DNA of 64,000 nt from Ipomoea triloba. Lineage: Eukaryota; Streptophyta; Magnoliopsida; Solanales; Convolvulaceae. Location of the stretch: the NCBI RefSeq assembly GCF_003576645.1, contig NC_044920.1, forward strand, positions 12,892,045-12,956,044, given 5' to 3'. A program made the translations under genes and the position numbers. The notes beneath the pieces are model-generated. The model saw nothing but the letters and a program-made list of their open reading frames with translations. It had not been told where the DNA came from and did not search any database. This document shows positions 24,696-37,266 of the stretch, in pieces (within the stretch, counting starts at the first letter, position 1; every line of letters begins with the position of its first letter).

Positions 24696-24885
24696 AGAAT
24701 GAGAAGAAGACAACATAAAAAGACCAAAAAGCCCTTCTAATTAACAGTCCTAAGACGGCAAAAGTTACGGAGGACTAAAAGTGTCCAACGATCAAAAAGC
24801 GTGGCTAGAATCTGACCATTTTTATTATGGAGGACTAATTCTGTCAAACGTCTAATAAGTCTAGGACCAAAAATGGAATTAACTC
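24696..24885 (-). repeat. Pack-MULE right terminal inverted repeat
   Basis: Inverted copy of 23116-23312; the tip is followed by the 9-bp duplication AGAATTTGG. Confidence 0.92.
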
Positions 24886-24894
24886 AGAATTTGG

Positions 24895-25595
24895 CTTTGA
24901 ACAATAGATCTAGAGACCTAAATCTCAATTTTTGCTAAAAGAAACAAGAGAGCTATTCATCAGCTCATGTGAGTCCCAATGTAATCTACCCATGCAATGT
25001 ATATATACACATATACATTTTTTTTTAATTTCAAAATGTAAGGAACATCATATATTAATATTAAAAATCTAAGCTTAAGAAGTACATGCTTCTTAATAAA
25101 TTATGTGCTTAATGTGAAAACCCAAAAGAAATAGAAGCTAAGATTTAGGGATGCATGCATGCACAGTTGATACTCAAAGAAAATATTCACACACATATAA
25201 ATATTAAAGTATTATCATACTTAACTTAATTATGAAGGAAGCATTAGAGCCATATATACGTTAGTCTTGCTAGCTGCTGCGTCCGGAATTTGGCTTGTTG
25301 GCCACTCTCCGTTTTCCAATCTCGACACCTCCGACACGAGCTCGCCATCAGCAGCTACAAACCCATCGACGGGCGCCCCACTGGCGTAGGCCAGATCAAC
25401 AACAGTAGTCTTTATCCCCTTGTCATTCCTTCCAACTTTTAGTATTACCTTTAACCTTTAATTTGCATGAACACGTACGCCACCACCCCCACAATTTCTG
25501 CTCTCCACCGCCAAAACAATCTATCCGAATAAGTATCTCATTATTCTGTTGATGATAGACAACATTGTTTACAGCAAGAACTTTACGCTTTTAAC
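24895..25595. other. Right part of the copia interior, with a GC-rich ORF-like block
   Basis: Mostly AT-rich. Around 25255-25440 the minus strand reads openly (KGIKTTVVDLAYASGAPVDG, LENGEWPTSQIPDAAASKTN) with higher GC than its surroundings, as a captured or residual coding fragment would. I do not recognise the protein. Confidence 0.35.
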
Positions 25596-26066
25596 TGTTG
25601 TGGAATTTAAGCTGTAACAACGCCAACATGAAGTCTGAACAGGAAAACTGTGTGCTACGACCGAACACGAAGGAACTTGAAATGAATAGGAACATAACTC
25701 TATGCCGTGTTTATAAAACACTACCTTAAAAGCGTAAATTTTTCGGTGATGGTTCCGGCACGCTTTCAACAGGCTACACAGATAAGTAACATAGTGTTGT
25801 GCTCAGATAGGAAAAGAAGAAGCTATGAATGAATGAATGAACAAGAGGCAGTCCTCGTCTGTCCTTGTTCGAATATGGAGAATGCAATTTATAGGCTAGA
25901 GCTCAACTAATTTCTCCTTGCTGACCACACATTTGCGCTAATTTCGTGGGTATGAATATGGAACACAAACATGCTCACGTCTCAACCATGCAGATAGGGG
26001 GGATGACTGATTTGGACAGATCCGAAACTCAAGGAAAATTAATCTTTATAGAATGGTTTTCCAACA
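25596..26066 (-). repeat. copia LTR (5' in element orientation)
   Basis: 471 bp partner of 20177-20643. No primer-binding site is recognisable beside it. Confidence 0.92.
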
Positions 26067-26800
26067 GATTTGAAGAGTAGAAAACTGTAAGACCGAAAGG
26101 TTACAAAAGTCAAATGGTGGAAGGGTCTACCTTTCGAAGTAAAATGTGAAACGAATGGTAAGGTCAACCATTCGTATCCGAGAGGTTGTAAAGTTTTAAG
26201 GTTTGAAATGTTAACTCGAATAGTGACAGTTAACCATTCGAAAAGAAATGTTCGAGACATTCTCTGAGCCAACAGTTCGAAACCTTAAAAACATGGGTGA
26301 ATGTGTCCAAGGCAAAGAGAGTTCTATGAACACACCCTAAGGAAGATTTTTTCTTAAAAGTCTAGACATTTTGTGCAGAGCAAAAAGATATGTTTAGAGC
26401 AAAATAAGTCACCAACGGCTGGAAGATTTGACATACTCACCTAACCTCCAGATTACCCACCGGTTTCTACACACTAGTCAATAGACGTTTGAAATGAGTT
26501 TTCCTCCAACAGACACATTTCTAAAACACCTATAAATACCCTCTTCTAAGACTAAAGAAGGTGCTTGAAGTACGAATTAAAGACTCAAATTTCTCTCTCA
26601 ATTTCTCTCTTCCTCTCCATTTGTAGCTCCTTTCTTCTCTTCCTCTCTTCTGTCAATTTTTCTTCCTCTTCCTTATTGCAATTTCTAGTCCACTTCTCTA
26701 TTCTTTTCTACTGCAATCCAAGTCATTACCATGTTTAGTGGGAAAAGTTTGGGTGAACTACATTTTGCAAATGTTCTTGTCTTTTTTATTTCTCCTTGTT
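26067..26800 (+). repeat. SIRE/Maximus-like LTR, second part
   Basis: Resumes with GATTTGA and more TTCGAA-type hexamers. TATAAATA at 26531-26538 is a good LTR promoter candidate, followed by a CT-rich leader near 26585-26660. The 3' edge could not be placed exactly. Confidence 0.5.
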
Positions 26801-28760
26801 GTTTATATGTGATAATGATGAATTAGAAATTAAAAAAATACTTTTATTGAAATTATTTGACAGACCAAATGTTTGAAATAATATTTCAAGAAATACAGTA
26901 ACACCAAACATGTTGGGTGTGTTTGAAAATGAATTGATAGCTAATTGTAATGAAATAGAAATTTAGAACAATTTTATTGAAAACTTTTGACAAATCAAAT
27001 GTTTGAAATAACATTTCAAGAAATGGAATAACACCAAACATGCATGTTGGGGTGTTCGACAATTAGTTGATAACTAGTTGTCTAGCTGTATAAATTGTTT
27101 TGTCTAGTTGGTATATTATTAGTTTAATTTGTAGAAAGATGTTCAATAATATTTAAAACGACTTATAATATTTCAAAAAAAAATGACTTATAACGATATG
27201 AATCGATTCTTTTATTTATTTACCTATTGTCAAATTATTTTTAAATTGTAAATGTAAAATTTTAAATAATTTAATTTTAAATTTTTTTTATTTTTGGTGT
27301 TGCTTTACTTGCTTTGTTTTTATTATCAATACTAATAAAATTGTTGATAATAATTCAAGGCTAATTATTCTAGAGAAAAAGAAAAAAAAATCAAGACTAG
27401 TTAACAAGTGATTGATCTCATTAAGTAATCTGGTTAGTTTAGATTAACTTCGAGAATTTTACGAGAAAAATATTTCATTTGTGAGATGTTATGGGGTATT
27501 TGGCTGGATGAAAATTTTTGCAATGAACAAGTTTTCATCAAATTTGAAGAAAATTGAATTTTTCACTGTTTGGTTAATGGAAAATATTTTTCACCGAATT
27601 TTTTATTTTGTCAAATATGAAGAAAAAGTTTAATTTGCTCTACATTGGTATTTTATTTTCCATTGACATGTGGAACAATTTATCACTTGATAGGACAATT
27701 TTGCTCTCATAGAACTTTCTTAATTAACATTATACCAAATATGTATTATAATTTTTATTATATTATTATAATAAAATATATAATTATAATATTTTAATAT
27801 ATAATATTGTAATTTATAAATTATAATATTTTATTTTAGAAATCATTATTACATCTATTATCATTATTATTGTGTAGGGGCATATTGATCTTTATATTCA
27901 TTATTGCTTACAATTCCAAACCCAACCAAATAATGAAATAAGCATTCCCAATAATTTCCTTTTCGCCAACCAAACAATGGATTAAATCTTCCTATTTATT
28001 TCTTTTTCATAAAATTTCAGTTTCATTCTTTTTCAAATATTTGCTGCAACCCAAGCGGATCGTTAAAGATAAGGGTTATATTAGTCTTTTACAAATTTAA
28101 ATCTAATAAAATGATTTAAAAAACGTTGCTTGGAGTAGTGTTTCAAATTTTAGTTGATGGTGCCAATAAGCTAAGGCAAATAGTCATTGACAAAACATTA
28201 ATTTTAACTTATTAACCAAATCAAACAGTTAAAGTTGGTCAAATCAATTTAAAAACAGTTGATCAATCATTTTCCAAACCATCCATTAACTAAATTAGTA
28301 TTTTACGTGTACGGTATGAAAAATTTAAGTATAAATATTATGGTTTCAAATCAAACGTTATTTTGACTATAAAAATAACTAATCAAAATTAAAAATTATT
28401 AAAAATTTCTTTGTAAATTATTTTTTTAAAAAAAAACTAATCAAAATTACAAACTATTAAAAAGTTAGTACATATCTTTTGACATTTGTGACACACATAT
28501 TAAAAAGATAAAATATTAAATTATACAGTGTTATTAAATTATATATATATAAATGTGATATGAGCTGTATTCATTTATATATATAATTTTTAATTTAATA
28601 ATTATGTTGATTTGATTTGTAATTATTAATATAAATATTTGTATTTAAAATAAGAATTGATATATAATACTCGTAGAGATTAATTCATGTTTACATAAAT
28701 TTATAAATTTGTACGTATTTTTTAGCTTGCATCTTTGTATTGTATAAACTCAACAATCTC

Positions 28761-28822
<62 letters not shown>

Positions 28823-30100
28823 TTGGGCATTACAAAAATAAAAAACAAATCAATTGACACTAAATAAAATAACATAATAAAAAATAGAAGTTTTAATATA
28901 ACAAATGTTGGGTCAATATATAATTACACTTTTTAAAAACTTCTAGGCCAAACCTATTTTATTGTTGCAGCCCATTTTCCCAAAGTCCATTCACATTTTT
29001 AAAGGAAAAATTTTGTCAATCAAATAATGTACATTCAGTATAAAAATAATGTACTTGTGGTCTTAGGTTTGACTTTATATTATTATATATAAAGATAAAG
29101 ATTTTTAGCATAATTGTTCTCAACAAACACATCTTCTGTAATTACTTTTCAAACAATTTAATTGGTAGGAAATGCTAAATAACCTTTTAACTTGAAACTA
29201 TTTATAATTATTTTATTTTATTTTCCAAATAACTCATAAGTTAATTTTGTTACGAATTACTCCGTAATAAAAAAAGTCTACATAATAATTAAATATTAAA
29301 AAAATCAATGACATGATTGAGCTACCTACTTTTCAGCATCTAGCTAATATATTCCATAACAAGCCAAAATTCATGTCACCTCAATATTAATTCACAACTA
29401 CCTACAGCTTTAATTTCAGATCAACGAAACTCGTATCATCTACGTAAATGTATTACTCGAAAAGTCAACGATAAATTATGAATAATTAATTAAAATAAAG
29501 AGTTTTTTTTTTTGTTTGCAATAAAAAAATTTGTAATTATTATTTGTGAATGTATAGTGAATAAATTATATTCATGTATAATAATCTGTAAATCATACAA
29601 TGAGAAATTAAATTTTTATGAAAAAAATATACATGAGAAATAAAGTGTACTAAAAAAATATTGTACATCCTTTTAGAAAAAAAAAATATTGTACATTAGA
29701 TACTGCGGAGTAATATATTAATAAGTGATTTTTTATTTAGAAAAAAATCAAAATTTTATAGATAAGTATTGATGTCAATTTCTTTTTTCTCGGACAAACA
29801 AATCTTATAATAGTACATGAAAAACAAAATAGTATTACTCTATCAACTACTATGTAGTATGTAGTGTGATGGTATATATCTATTATCATTTCAAATGGGT
29901 GATTACAAGAACATATAATACGTTATAAATAATCATGAGTGTCTATATTGCTCGAGGGTCGAGACCAATTTATTATTCGCATTTTTAGACTCCTGCTCTA
30001 TCTATACATATTTATTGAGTGTAAATAATTTTTAAATTAACAATATTTATAAAATTAATTGTGTCCTGATGTCTTTTCTTCTTATTTTTCTATTGATATA
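26801..30100. other. AT-rich intergenic DNA
   Basis: No gene or conserved protein is seen. 27493-28075 looks like an old MITE (TTGGCTGGATG on the left, a CCAACCAAACAATGG-like stretch on the right), without a defined target duplication. Homopolymer and TA-rich stretches are common. Confidence 0.5.
28764..28816. repeat. TA microsatellite
   Basis: Uninterrupted TA dinucleotides over about 50 bp. Confidence 0.97.
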
Positions 30101-30111
30101 TTTCAAACAAG

Positions 30112-30957
30112 GTTCAGATCAAGTGCGAAGGACTTTCCAGGTGAAAAAATGTGCACAAATCTCAGTCATTAATTTCGTCCAGATATACTACTCTTTAAAA
30201 AAATTACACTTAAAATTAACAAAAAATGTGCACTCGAATGGCAAAATTTTACACATTAAGACACAAAGATGTGCAATTGAAGCAATTATGGTGCCAAAAA
30301 TATTAGTTATTCAACTTAAGTGTTATTGAAGCAATTACCCAAAAATCGTTTGTAAATCTCACAAATTTCATTAGAAATTTAGTTATACATTGTTGAAAAG
30401 AAAGTAAAAGATATAATAAATATTGGTCCATAATTGTGAGGCACATAAATATGCACTCGAAGGCACAAAGATGTGCAACCTAAGCAATTATGGTACCAAA
30501 GTTGGAGAGTTATTCAACTTAAGTGTTTTTGAAGCAATTACCCTTATAAATCGTTTGTAAATCTCACAAATTTCATTAAAAATTTAGTTATACGTTATTG
30601 CAAAATAAAACAAAAGAGATAATTAAAAAAATTGGCTCATAATTATGCACTTCAAGGCACAAAAATATGTACTTAAAAGGCACAGAAATATGTACTCGAA
30701 GACCAAAACTGTGCACTCAAAGGGAGAAATTATGCATTAAGACAAAACATATGCACTCCAAAAAGGAAAAATATGCACTCGAAGAAGGAAAAATGTGCAC
30801 TCGAAGATAAAGAACATCTAAATTTACCTACACAAAATTATAATAATGTCACCGCATGTTTTTTAATTCTTCTTCATTATGGACTATTGATTTTGACTAG
30901 ATCTATGATTGAAATTTAACTTTATTTTTTAATTAAAGTCTTCCTTCGCATATGATT

Positions 30958-30965
<8 letters not shown>
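30112..30965. mobile_element. TA-microsatellite-associated nonautonomous element, copy A
   Basis: Left end AGATCAAGTGCGAAGGACTT and right end (complement) AGAAATCATATGCGAAGGAA are similar. A TA tract (30965-30992) follows the right end. The interior is a degenerate array of short units such as ATGTGCACTCGAAGGCACA. Noncoding. Confidence 0.5.
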
Positions 30966-30992
<27 letters not shown>

Positions 30993-30995
<3 letters not shown>

Positions 30996-31728
30996 GAGAT
31001 CAAATGCAAAGCATGTGTCCAGGTGAAACATGCGGATCAATGATAGTTATTGATCTTGCCAAAATCAACGTTCAAGATGAACACGGATTTATTTAATAAA
31101 AAAAAACGATGTGGCGTTTTGGTCATTTTACGTATTGTTGAAACTTAAGGTGCGTATTTTCTATACTTAAGATGCGCCGTTTTAAAACTTAAGGTTCACC
31201 AATTTAACACTTAAGGTGCGTCAATTATACACTTGAGAACTTATGGTGAGTTATTTGTTGCAACTTAAGGTGCGTTATTTGTTGAAACTTAAGGTGCGTC
31301 ATTCTAAAGTTAGTGCATTTTTTCAAAGCTTAAGATGTGTCATTTTAACACTTAAGGTGCGTTATTTAAATATTTAAGATGCGTCAGTTATACACTTAAG
31401 GTGCACAAGTTCTCCACTTAAGGTACGTAATTTCAACACTTAAGGTGCGTGATTTTACTACTTGTGAGTCTTTGTAAGACTTAAGGTGCGCCATTTTTAA
31501 CACCTAAGGTAGGCTATTTAACACTTAAGGTGCGCTATTTTAATATTTAAGGTCCGGTGCGTCTTTATAATACTTATAAGGTGCGCCATTTTTACACTTT
31601 TCTTCTTTCTTCTCAAGACACGCCTTTTTTAAAAAAAAAATTATTGATTTAAATTGTTGATCTAGATTTGATAAACTACTGAATTTCGCCGCATGTTTCA
31701 CCTGGAACTTCACTCGCACCTAATTTCA

Positions 31729-31732
<4 letters not shown>
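30993..31732. mobile_element. TA-microsatellite-associated nonautonomous element, copy B (Micron-like)
   Basis: Bounded on both sides by TA tracts (30965-30992 and 31733-31784). Inverted ends share CCAGGTGAAACATGCGG (left 31019-31035; complement near 31690-31706). The interior consists of about 20 degenerate copies of ACTTAAGGTGCGTCATTTT. Insertion into TA repeats is a known feature of Micron-type MITEs. The family assignment is inferred. Confidence 0.55.

Positions 31733-31784
<52 letters not shown>
31733..31784. repeat. TA microsatellite
   Basis: About 26 TA dinucleotides. Further TA tracts lie at 32145-32173 and 32582-32643. Confidence 0.95.
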
Positions 31785-31785
<1 letters not shown>

Positions 31786-32042
31786 TCATAATCAGGTGTG
31801 GTCGTGCCTTCCCATGCGAAAAGGGTAAATGATGTCATTTCTTTAAAATAATAACGTTAAAGATGGAAAAAAAAAAGTTATGAAGCTACTAGCTTATTTT
31901 GAACTAAGGTAGCGTTCAAAAATAAGCTCTTATTTTAAGCTACTAGCTTATTTTAGGAATATTACCCAACAGAGCTTATAGCTTATTAGTAACTTAAAAT
32001 AAGTTATAAACTCCTAAATAAGCTCTGTCAACAGAGTCATAT

Positions 32043-32138
32043 GTATATATAACTTTACAAGATGAGAAATTTTGGAACAACCTTTATAAATAAATAAAAC
32101 AAAGGAAACTACGAAAGAAGAGTCAGAAGAGTCATATC

Positions 32139-32175
<37 letters not shown>

Positions 32176-32267
32176 TAGTTTTTCTTATGCGCGATGCGCA
32201 AAAAATATGTACCCGATATTAGTATTTTATATTAAAAATTTAAATTTATTAAAATTTTAATATAGTA

Positions 32268-32298
<31 letters not shown>

Positions 32299-32579
32299 TA
32301 AAATATTTTTATAAATTGGATATTTATATTTTAAAAAATAACTAACATATAACTCTAATATTTAATGTGTATATTTTATTATTATTATTGAAGAATATAA
32401 GAAAATATATGGTGGATGCATGTGCATAGTAACAATAGTGAAAAAAATAACAGAAGTTATAACGGTAGGGGTATATTTGTCCAAAATATTATATAGTACA
32501 ACTTTTATAGCATAATGTACAAACAAACTTAACGGAAAAAACGGACATAAATGAGGGGTATAACCTTCATTATGTTTTT

Positions 32580-32645
<66 letters not shown>

Positions 32646-32735
32646 CTTTACAAAATGAAAAATTTTCGAACAACCTATATAAATAAATAAAACAAAGGAA
32701 ACTACAAAAGAAGAGTCAGAAGAGTCGTATCCCCT
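32043..32735. repeat. Direct repeats of about 100 bp flanking a TA-bounded insert
   Basis: 32043-32141 and 32641-32735 share an ATAACTTTACAA...GAAGAGTCAGAAGAGTC block with a few differences. Between them lie two TA tracts and a MITE-like stretch (ACTAGTTTTTCTTATGCGCG at 32174, a TAA microsatellite near 32268-32297). This looks like a local duplication through microsatellites. Confidence 0.75.
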
Positions 32736-34808
32736 CTTCAAGACTCCATTACCAGAATTATATGATGATCTGAAGCTTAAAGTCAGAAACAATTTCTCCC
32801 AGTTGTCTTCCCACGTACGCAAGTAAGCATCCCCAATAAACTTCAATTTCTGCAAAAAAGAACAAAAATTTATGATATATGTATTTGGAGTTTTATAATT
32901 GTTGATCTTGATAAACCCTCTTCTAGTTTCCGTTACCCGAATTTCGATTGATTATGCACCTTTACTTTTATTATAAGTTGAGTGCAATGATTGAAAGGTC
33001 AATTCTTGAAGAGTATATTCTTTGCATATGCCTCAAGTATTATTAGGAGCAATCATTCTTGTGGATCAGTTCATGACCTTGTTCTTTATTTGGGTATTCT
33101 TTGTTCAATTCATTTCAGATTTCCTGTCTATTCTACGTCATATAAACTTGGTTTAGCTATAATTTCGGTGGAATTACAGAGTTATTCTGCCTTTTTTGGT
33201 GATTAGTTTGCTTGGTGTTAGGCCACAGATGGTAGAGGATCAGTAGGTAAATATGAGGTAGATAAACCTAATCCTTATGTTCCTATTCGAAGGCTTAAAT
33301 TGTTTACTAATTTACCTGGATTGATTCTGAGAATTTGGTTTTGAATGGTACTATATTTGCTTAGAGTTGAAAGAAAATTGTGGGTAGAAATTCTTTGTTG
33401 TTTCTGTCTGTTGTGTAATTTTACGGAGTAAAATTTTCAAGACAATGGATTACTGTGCTTGAGCAGTGAATATTTTGGTTTTTCTCTGATTACATATAGA
33501 TGTGAAGAGAGAAATCATTGTTCTGTTACTAAGTTCATACACTGATTGGATTTATTATTGGAAGTTGAAGCATTAGATGCCATGATAAAAGTTCGACAAC
33601 CTTAAATCAGATGCCATGATGAATATTCAGAAATCATTAAATGTATTTTCATGAAGTACTTTTCTCACATTAAGTACTATGGAGTATGTTTTCTTGCATT
33701 CCACAATCAGAAGTGTTATATTGTTTATTTATTTTTTTAAAACTACGTATAGCAGGTCATAGTAAAGGGAAAGCAGCGGGGACTGCCTCAACAAACTGAA
33801 AAACATCATCTCCAAAGAATTATAAATGGATCCAAGTAATTAAATCCATTCCTTATGCTGACTATATTTTACGTAATTTGCCCATCTCGTTTTCAGACTT
33901 GAACTAGCTACAATGATATTGCAGCATTCTTTTTGTGGTATAGTGCTTTTTTCAAAAATTGAGGTCATAAAAATGGTTGCCACTAATATAATGGAGGGTA
34001 TATATATCCGGAATGCATAAGGTATTCAAGATTGTAGCTTTACATTATAAACTTTGATAGAGATGTCAATAAGGATATTTAGTGTTGAGATTAACAAGAA
34101 CAAGAAGCAATAATAATGGCAGAAAGTAAGAAGACAAGATTTATGTGGTTCGACAATGTGCCTACGTCCACGGGAGAGAAGCTATTGTTTTATTAATTGT
34201 GATGGTGATACTCCACCTAGAGATACAACCAATGTATTTATAGGGCCCGACCCAATCCGCTCCACTCCTATACCTTATATGAGACAAACTCATATTCCTT
34301 ATATGAGACAAATTCAATATTTAGTAGCAATCATATGAAATTTATTATCCATATTTTGATCCTTTCCGATAGAGATGACAAAAAGGATATCTATTTTGAA
34401 GCATCCTTAGTTCCTTGCAGTGATTGTTAGTGAATCAATATAGGCTGACTAATTTTTGAAAAGAAATCACTTGTTAGGTGTAGAAGTTAATGGTCAATGG
34501 TGTTTGACATACTACACACATGTAACATAGGGATAAGAGTCCTCTAGATGAATGTTATGTTACTTGGATAAGATTGGTCGTGTATATCAAGTTGTGTTGA
34601 ATATGATTGATAAAAAGATTAGGCAGTAGTCAGTACGTAAAGTGAAAGATAAGTTCGAGTTAAAAACTGGGATTTTAAAGCAACCTTTATAAAATCTCTA
34701 TCCCTAGCTATTCTATAACATTAGCTCTATAAAGTTGGTAAGTATATTTACGGGATAAGGACAGAGCTTGTTATGATAGTAGATTCAGACTACATTTTGT
34801 GTAAACAG
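32736..34808 (+). other. 5' region and first intron(s) of the L18a-like gene
   Basis: The first coding exon was not resolved. The exon at 34809 needs one base from an upstream exon, and the obvious ATG at 33230 (ATGGTAGAGGATCAG) does not splice in frame cleanly. A minus-strand open stretch 32855-32710 (KLKFIGDAYLRTWEDNWEKL) is not recognised. Confidence 0.4.
34075..34370. mobile_element. LTR-type fragment in the L18a-like gene intron
   Basis: Contains GTGGTTCGACAATGTGCC and TACGTCCACGGGAG, phrases common in plant copia LTRs, plus a TATATGAGACAAA duplication. Similar 20-base stretches (AGAGATGTCAATAAGGATAT and AGAGATGACAAAAAGGATAT) flank it. Boundaries are uncertain. Confidence 0.45.
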
Positions 34809-36158
34809 AATCAACTCTTGAGGAAGGAGATAGTAAAGATGGCGTTGAATTGGTGAGATCAGTTTCTGACAAGCATTTGGATCTTTTGAGGCCATCAGCT
34901 CGGTATTATTCATTGTTTAAAGGTATCTGTTTCTTTTAGCTGCTACAATTGATCAAAACTCTTTCTTCCCACTTTATTCTCGAGCAAGAGCGTTCTAGTC
35001 ATACTTCAGCTCCACTCTTCTTTGTCTTGATTTTATGTCTAGCTTTGGTCCCTCTCACTAGGAGGAAGTTGCTTGACTTGGGATGCACTTGTTCTATTTG
35101 AAACAAGTTGTGCCCGAACTTGTGGAGGTATCTGTATTTAATGTACAGATAAGGCTTATCTCCGAATAATTTTGGGAACATTTTTCACTTGTTACAGTAA
35201 TGAAGCAAAATACAAGTATTTGAAGCCTTTTCTCCTGAAAGTTTGTAGTCAGATATTTCTCTTTTTTAATGACGGCTGTGCTATATAGCCAAGGGATAGT
35301 GTGTCCCCCCCCCCCAAAGAAAACAAAAATCTCTTACCGGCAACACCCTTTCTTCCTCTCTCTCTCACACTTCCATCAGAAAGGCAATATGGAAGGCGTT
35401 AAAAATGAACATCAGTATTACTGATTCAATTTTCTGTCAAAATTAGCTTGTCTTCTTCATATGCTTTGAGTTTTGCATACTGAGTGGATATTTTGTCAAG
35501 TTTAGGCCAAGCAACAAATGCAGATGACCGAAGCAAGGGCAAATATACTCTGATAAGAGATGTAGAAGATGGTCAAGCAGGGTTATATGATAAACCTCTT
35601 CCTTGCTTTGGTTGTGGGATTGGATGGTTTTCGTGAGTACTTTATATCCCTAGTTACTTGTTTTTCTCGATCCCTTCTTTAATATCTGACATTTAATGTC
35701 TTCTCCCTAGATTTCTTTTGGGAATCGTATGCCCATTTATGTGGTATTATGCCACAATACTCTATCTTGGTAATTACTACCGGAAGGACCCCAGAGAACG
35801 CGCAGGACTAGCTGCTTCTGCAATAGCTGTAAGTACAGACCAAACAAAGGACATTGTTGCCTTTCTTTCTATGACCAACTTAAATGCCATTCATTATAAG
35901 TTTGTTTTTGGAATGTTTCGTGTCACGGAACTGTTAGGGCCCAAACTGTTCTCTGTTTTCTATTTTCTAATTTTCCAGTTTTCATTCTGTTTTCTGTTTA
36001 GAAAACTTGTTTACTAACCACTCATTTTTTCAAATTTGTTTCTTTTTAGACTAACTCTATAAAATTAACACAAGTGCTAATGTTGTTTTTCTGATACGTG
36101 GCAGGCAATGGCATGTTCTGTTGTGCTGTTGATCGTAATTGTAATTCTTCTACTGTAA
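34809..36158 (+). CDS. 60S ribosomal protein L18a-like small membrane protein (exons 2-5, first exon unresolved)
   Basis: Exons 34809-34922, 35506-35632, 35711-35828 and 36105-36158 (TAA), all with GT-AG junctions and consistent phase. The product runs TLEEGDSKDGVELVRSVSDK, LLRPSARYYSLFK, DDRSKGKYTLIRDVEDGQ, DKPLPCFGCGIGWFSFLLG, YYRKDPRERAGLAASAIAA, and ends CSVVLLIVIVILLL. This is the plant L18a-like family, in which a CFGCGIGWF motif and two hydrophobic segments follow a polar N-terminus. Despite the name it is not a ribosomal core protein. It is probably an endomembrane protein of poorly known role. No stop or frameshift is seen, so it looks intact apart from the missing start. Confidence 0.85.
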
Positions 36159-37266
36159 GTCTGTAACTTTATCCATACGACCAGCTGCATAGGCTCGATG
36201 AAGTTTTTCAAGAAGAGTTGCTGAACTGTGTGCCTAGAGAAAACCCAAAGCCAAATTTCGGAATCTCCCAAGTGTATATGCTTCACTGTTTTACTGAATA
36301 AACATAGGTTTACCCCTGCTTCTTGTTTCACACCTGTTTCAGTCGTAGAGCAAAGAAAGCAACATTTGATGGTTTAATTCTTGTACTGATTGCATTATTA
36401 AAATAAATAAGTACATAAATATTGTAAGTTAAAACAAAATAAACCAATAATAGTTCTCTTTCCTTCTTAGATTCAAAAAATGAAAATTACAGTACAGATT
36501 GACATTGTGCCTTCCCTTTACCATTCCCTTTAGAGTGCTACTATGCTCCTTGGTATAAAGAATTATCATGTAGATCAAACATGGTAAAATTTTTCATGCA
36601 TGTGTTTACATTCTTCTCAGAGGTTGAATTTCCAACCCCAACAACCCTCCACACCTCATAACTCAGCAGATAAGATCAAATGTCTATGCGCATAAAGAAT
36701 TTATACATTGCCGTTGTTAAACATTAGTCTCTTCTCTCAAATACTTGTCCGAACATTAGTCTCTTCTCTCTAATACTGCGGGCATGTGTGTTTTTACATT
36801 GAATATATAGAGGATGACCTTTAAACCAAATAATACCATAACAAACATAAACAAATAGACATGGCAATTAAAATAAGCCTGAAAATAAAGTATAAAAATA
36901 TCCAACTAAACACCACTTCAATGACTACATATTCCCATTAAACAAGTCACTGTCTCACTGAGTTGTTAGAAACTCATGAAATTCTTTTTAAAATGCTGAA
37001 TAATTAAATTTGAAGAAATGATTAGCCGGGATAACAACAAACTTTCTTCCAAAAATTGATCAGTCTCTTCCTCATCTTTTTTTTGGCAGTAGCAGTGACT
37101 ATCTAGTTTCTTCAATAACAATTAACAAATCCCTCACTCTAGTTTCTGATGAACAAATACAAAGGGGAAACTGGAAAATAGTCAGGCACAAAATTGGAGA
37201 TCAACAGATAGATGTGTCTAAGCATCTGAGAATTCTCTGGGAAATGTGGGAACAAATGCCATAGCT
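36159..37266. other. Intergenic DNA between two convergent genes
   Basis: 3' ends of the L18a-like gene (plus) and the zinc-finger gene (minus) face each other. AT-rich, no further gene. Two GTCTCTTCTCTC-type repeats occur near 36728 and 36761. Confidence 0.5.

Larger units (their letters stand above)
23116..24885. mobile_element. Pack-MULE, 1.77 kb, carrying captured gene fragments
   Basis: Inverted ends of about 195 bp begin GAGTTAATTCCACTTTTGG (left) and GAGTTAATTCCATTTTTGG (right, complement). Target duplication AGAATTTGG is perfect at 23107-23115 and 24886-24894, the 9 bp expected of Mutator-like elements. The interior holds a BPC DNA-binding domain (minus) and a probable NPH3 fragment (plus). 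No transposase is present, so it depended on an autonomous MULE. Its termini resemble those of the 2547-3097 MITE. Confidence 0.93.
20177..26066 (-). mobile_element. Decayed Ty1/copia element with two LTRs, nested in the SIRE-like LTR
   Basis: LTRs 20177-20643 and 25596-26066 begin TGTTGTGGAATTT and end TTTTCCAACA. The minus strand reads GGGTGGGGGAT directly before TGTTGG at 20643, a plausible PPT, so the element runs on the minus strand. Only RNase H remnants of pol remain, and no PBS was found beside the 25596 LTR. Flanks are GATTTGA at 20170-20176 and 26067-26073. A Pack-MULE (23116-24885) is nested inside. Confidence 0.85.

Noticed and set aside
30069..30329. 86-codon ORF in AT-rich DNA
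   Set aside because: Composition-driven, inside a repeat element; nothing recognisable.
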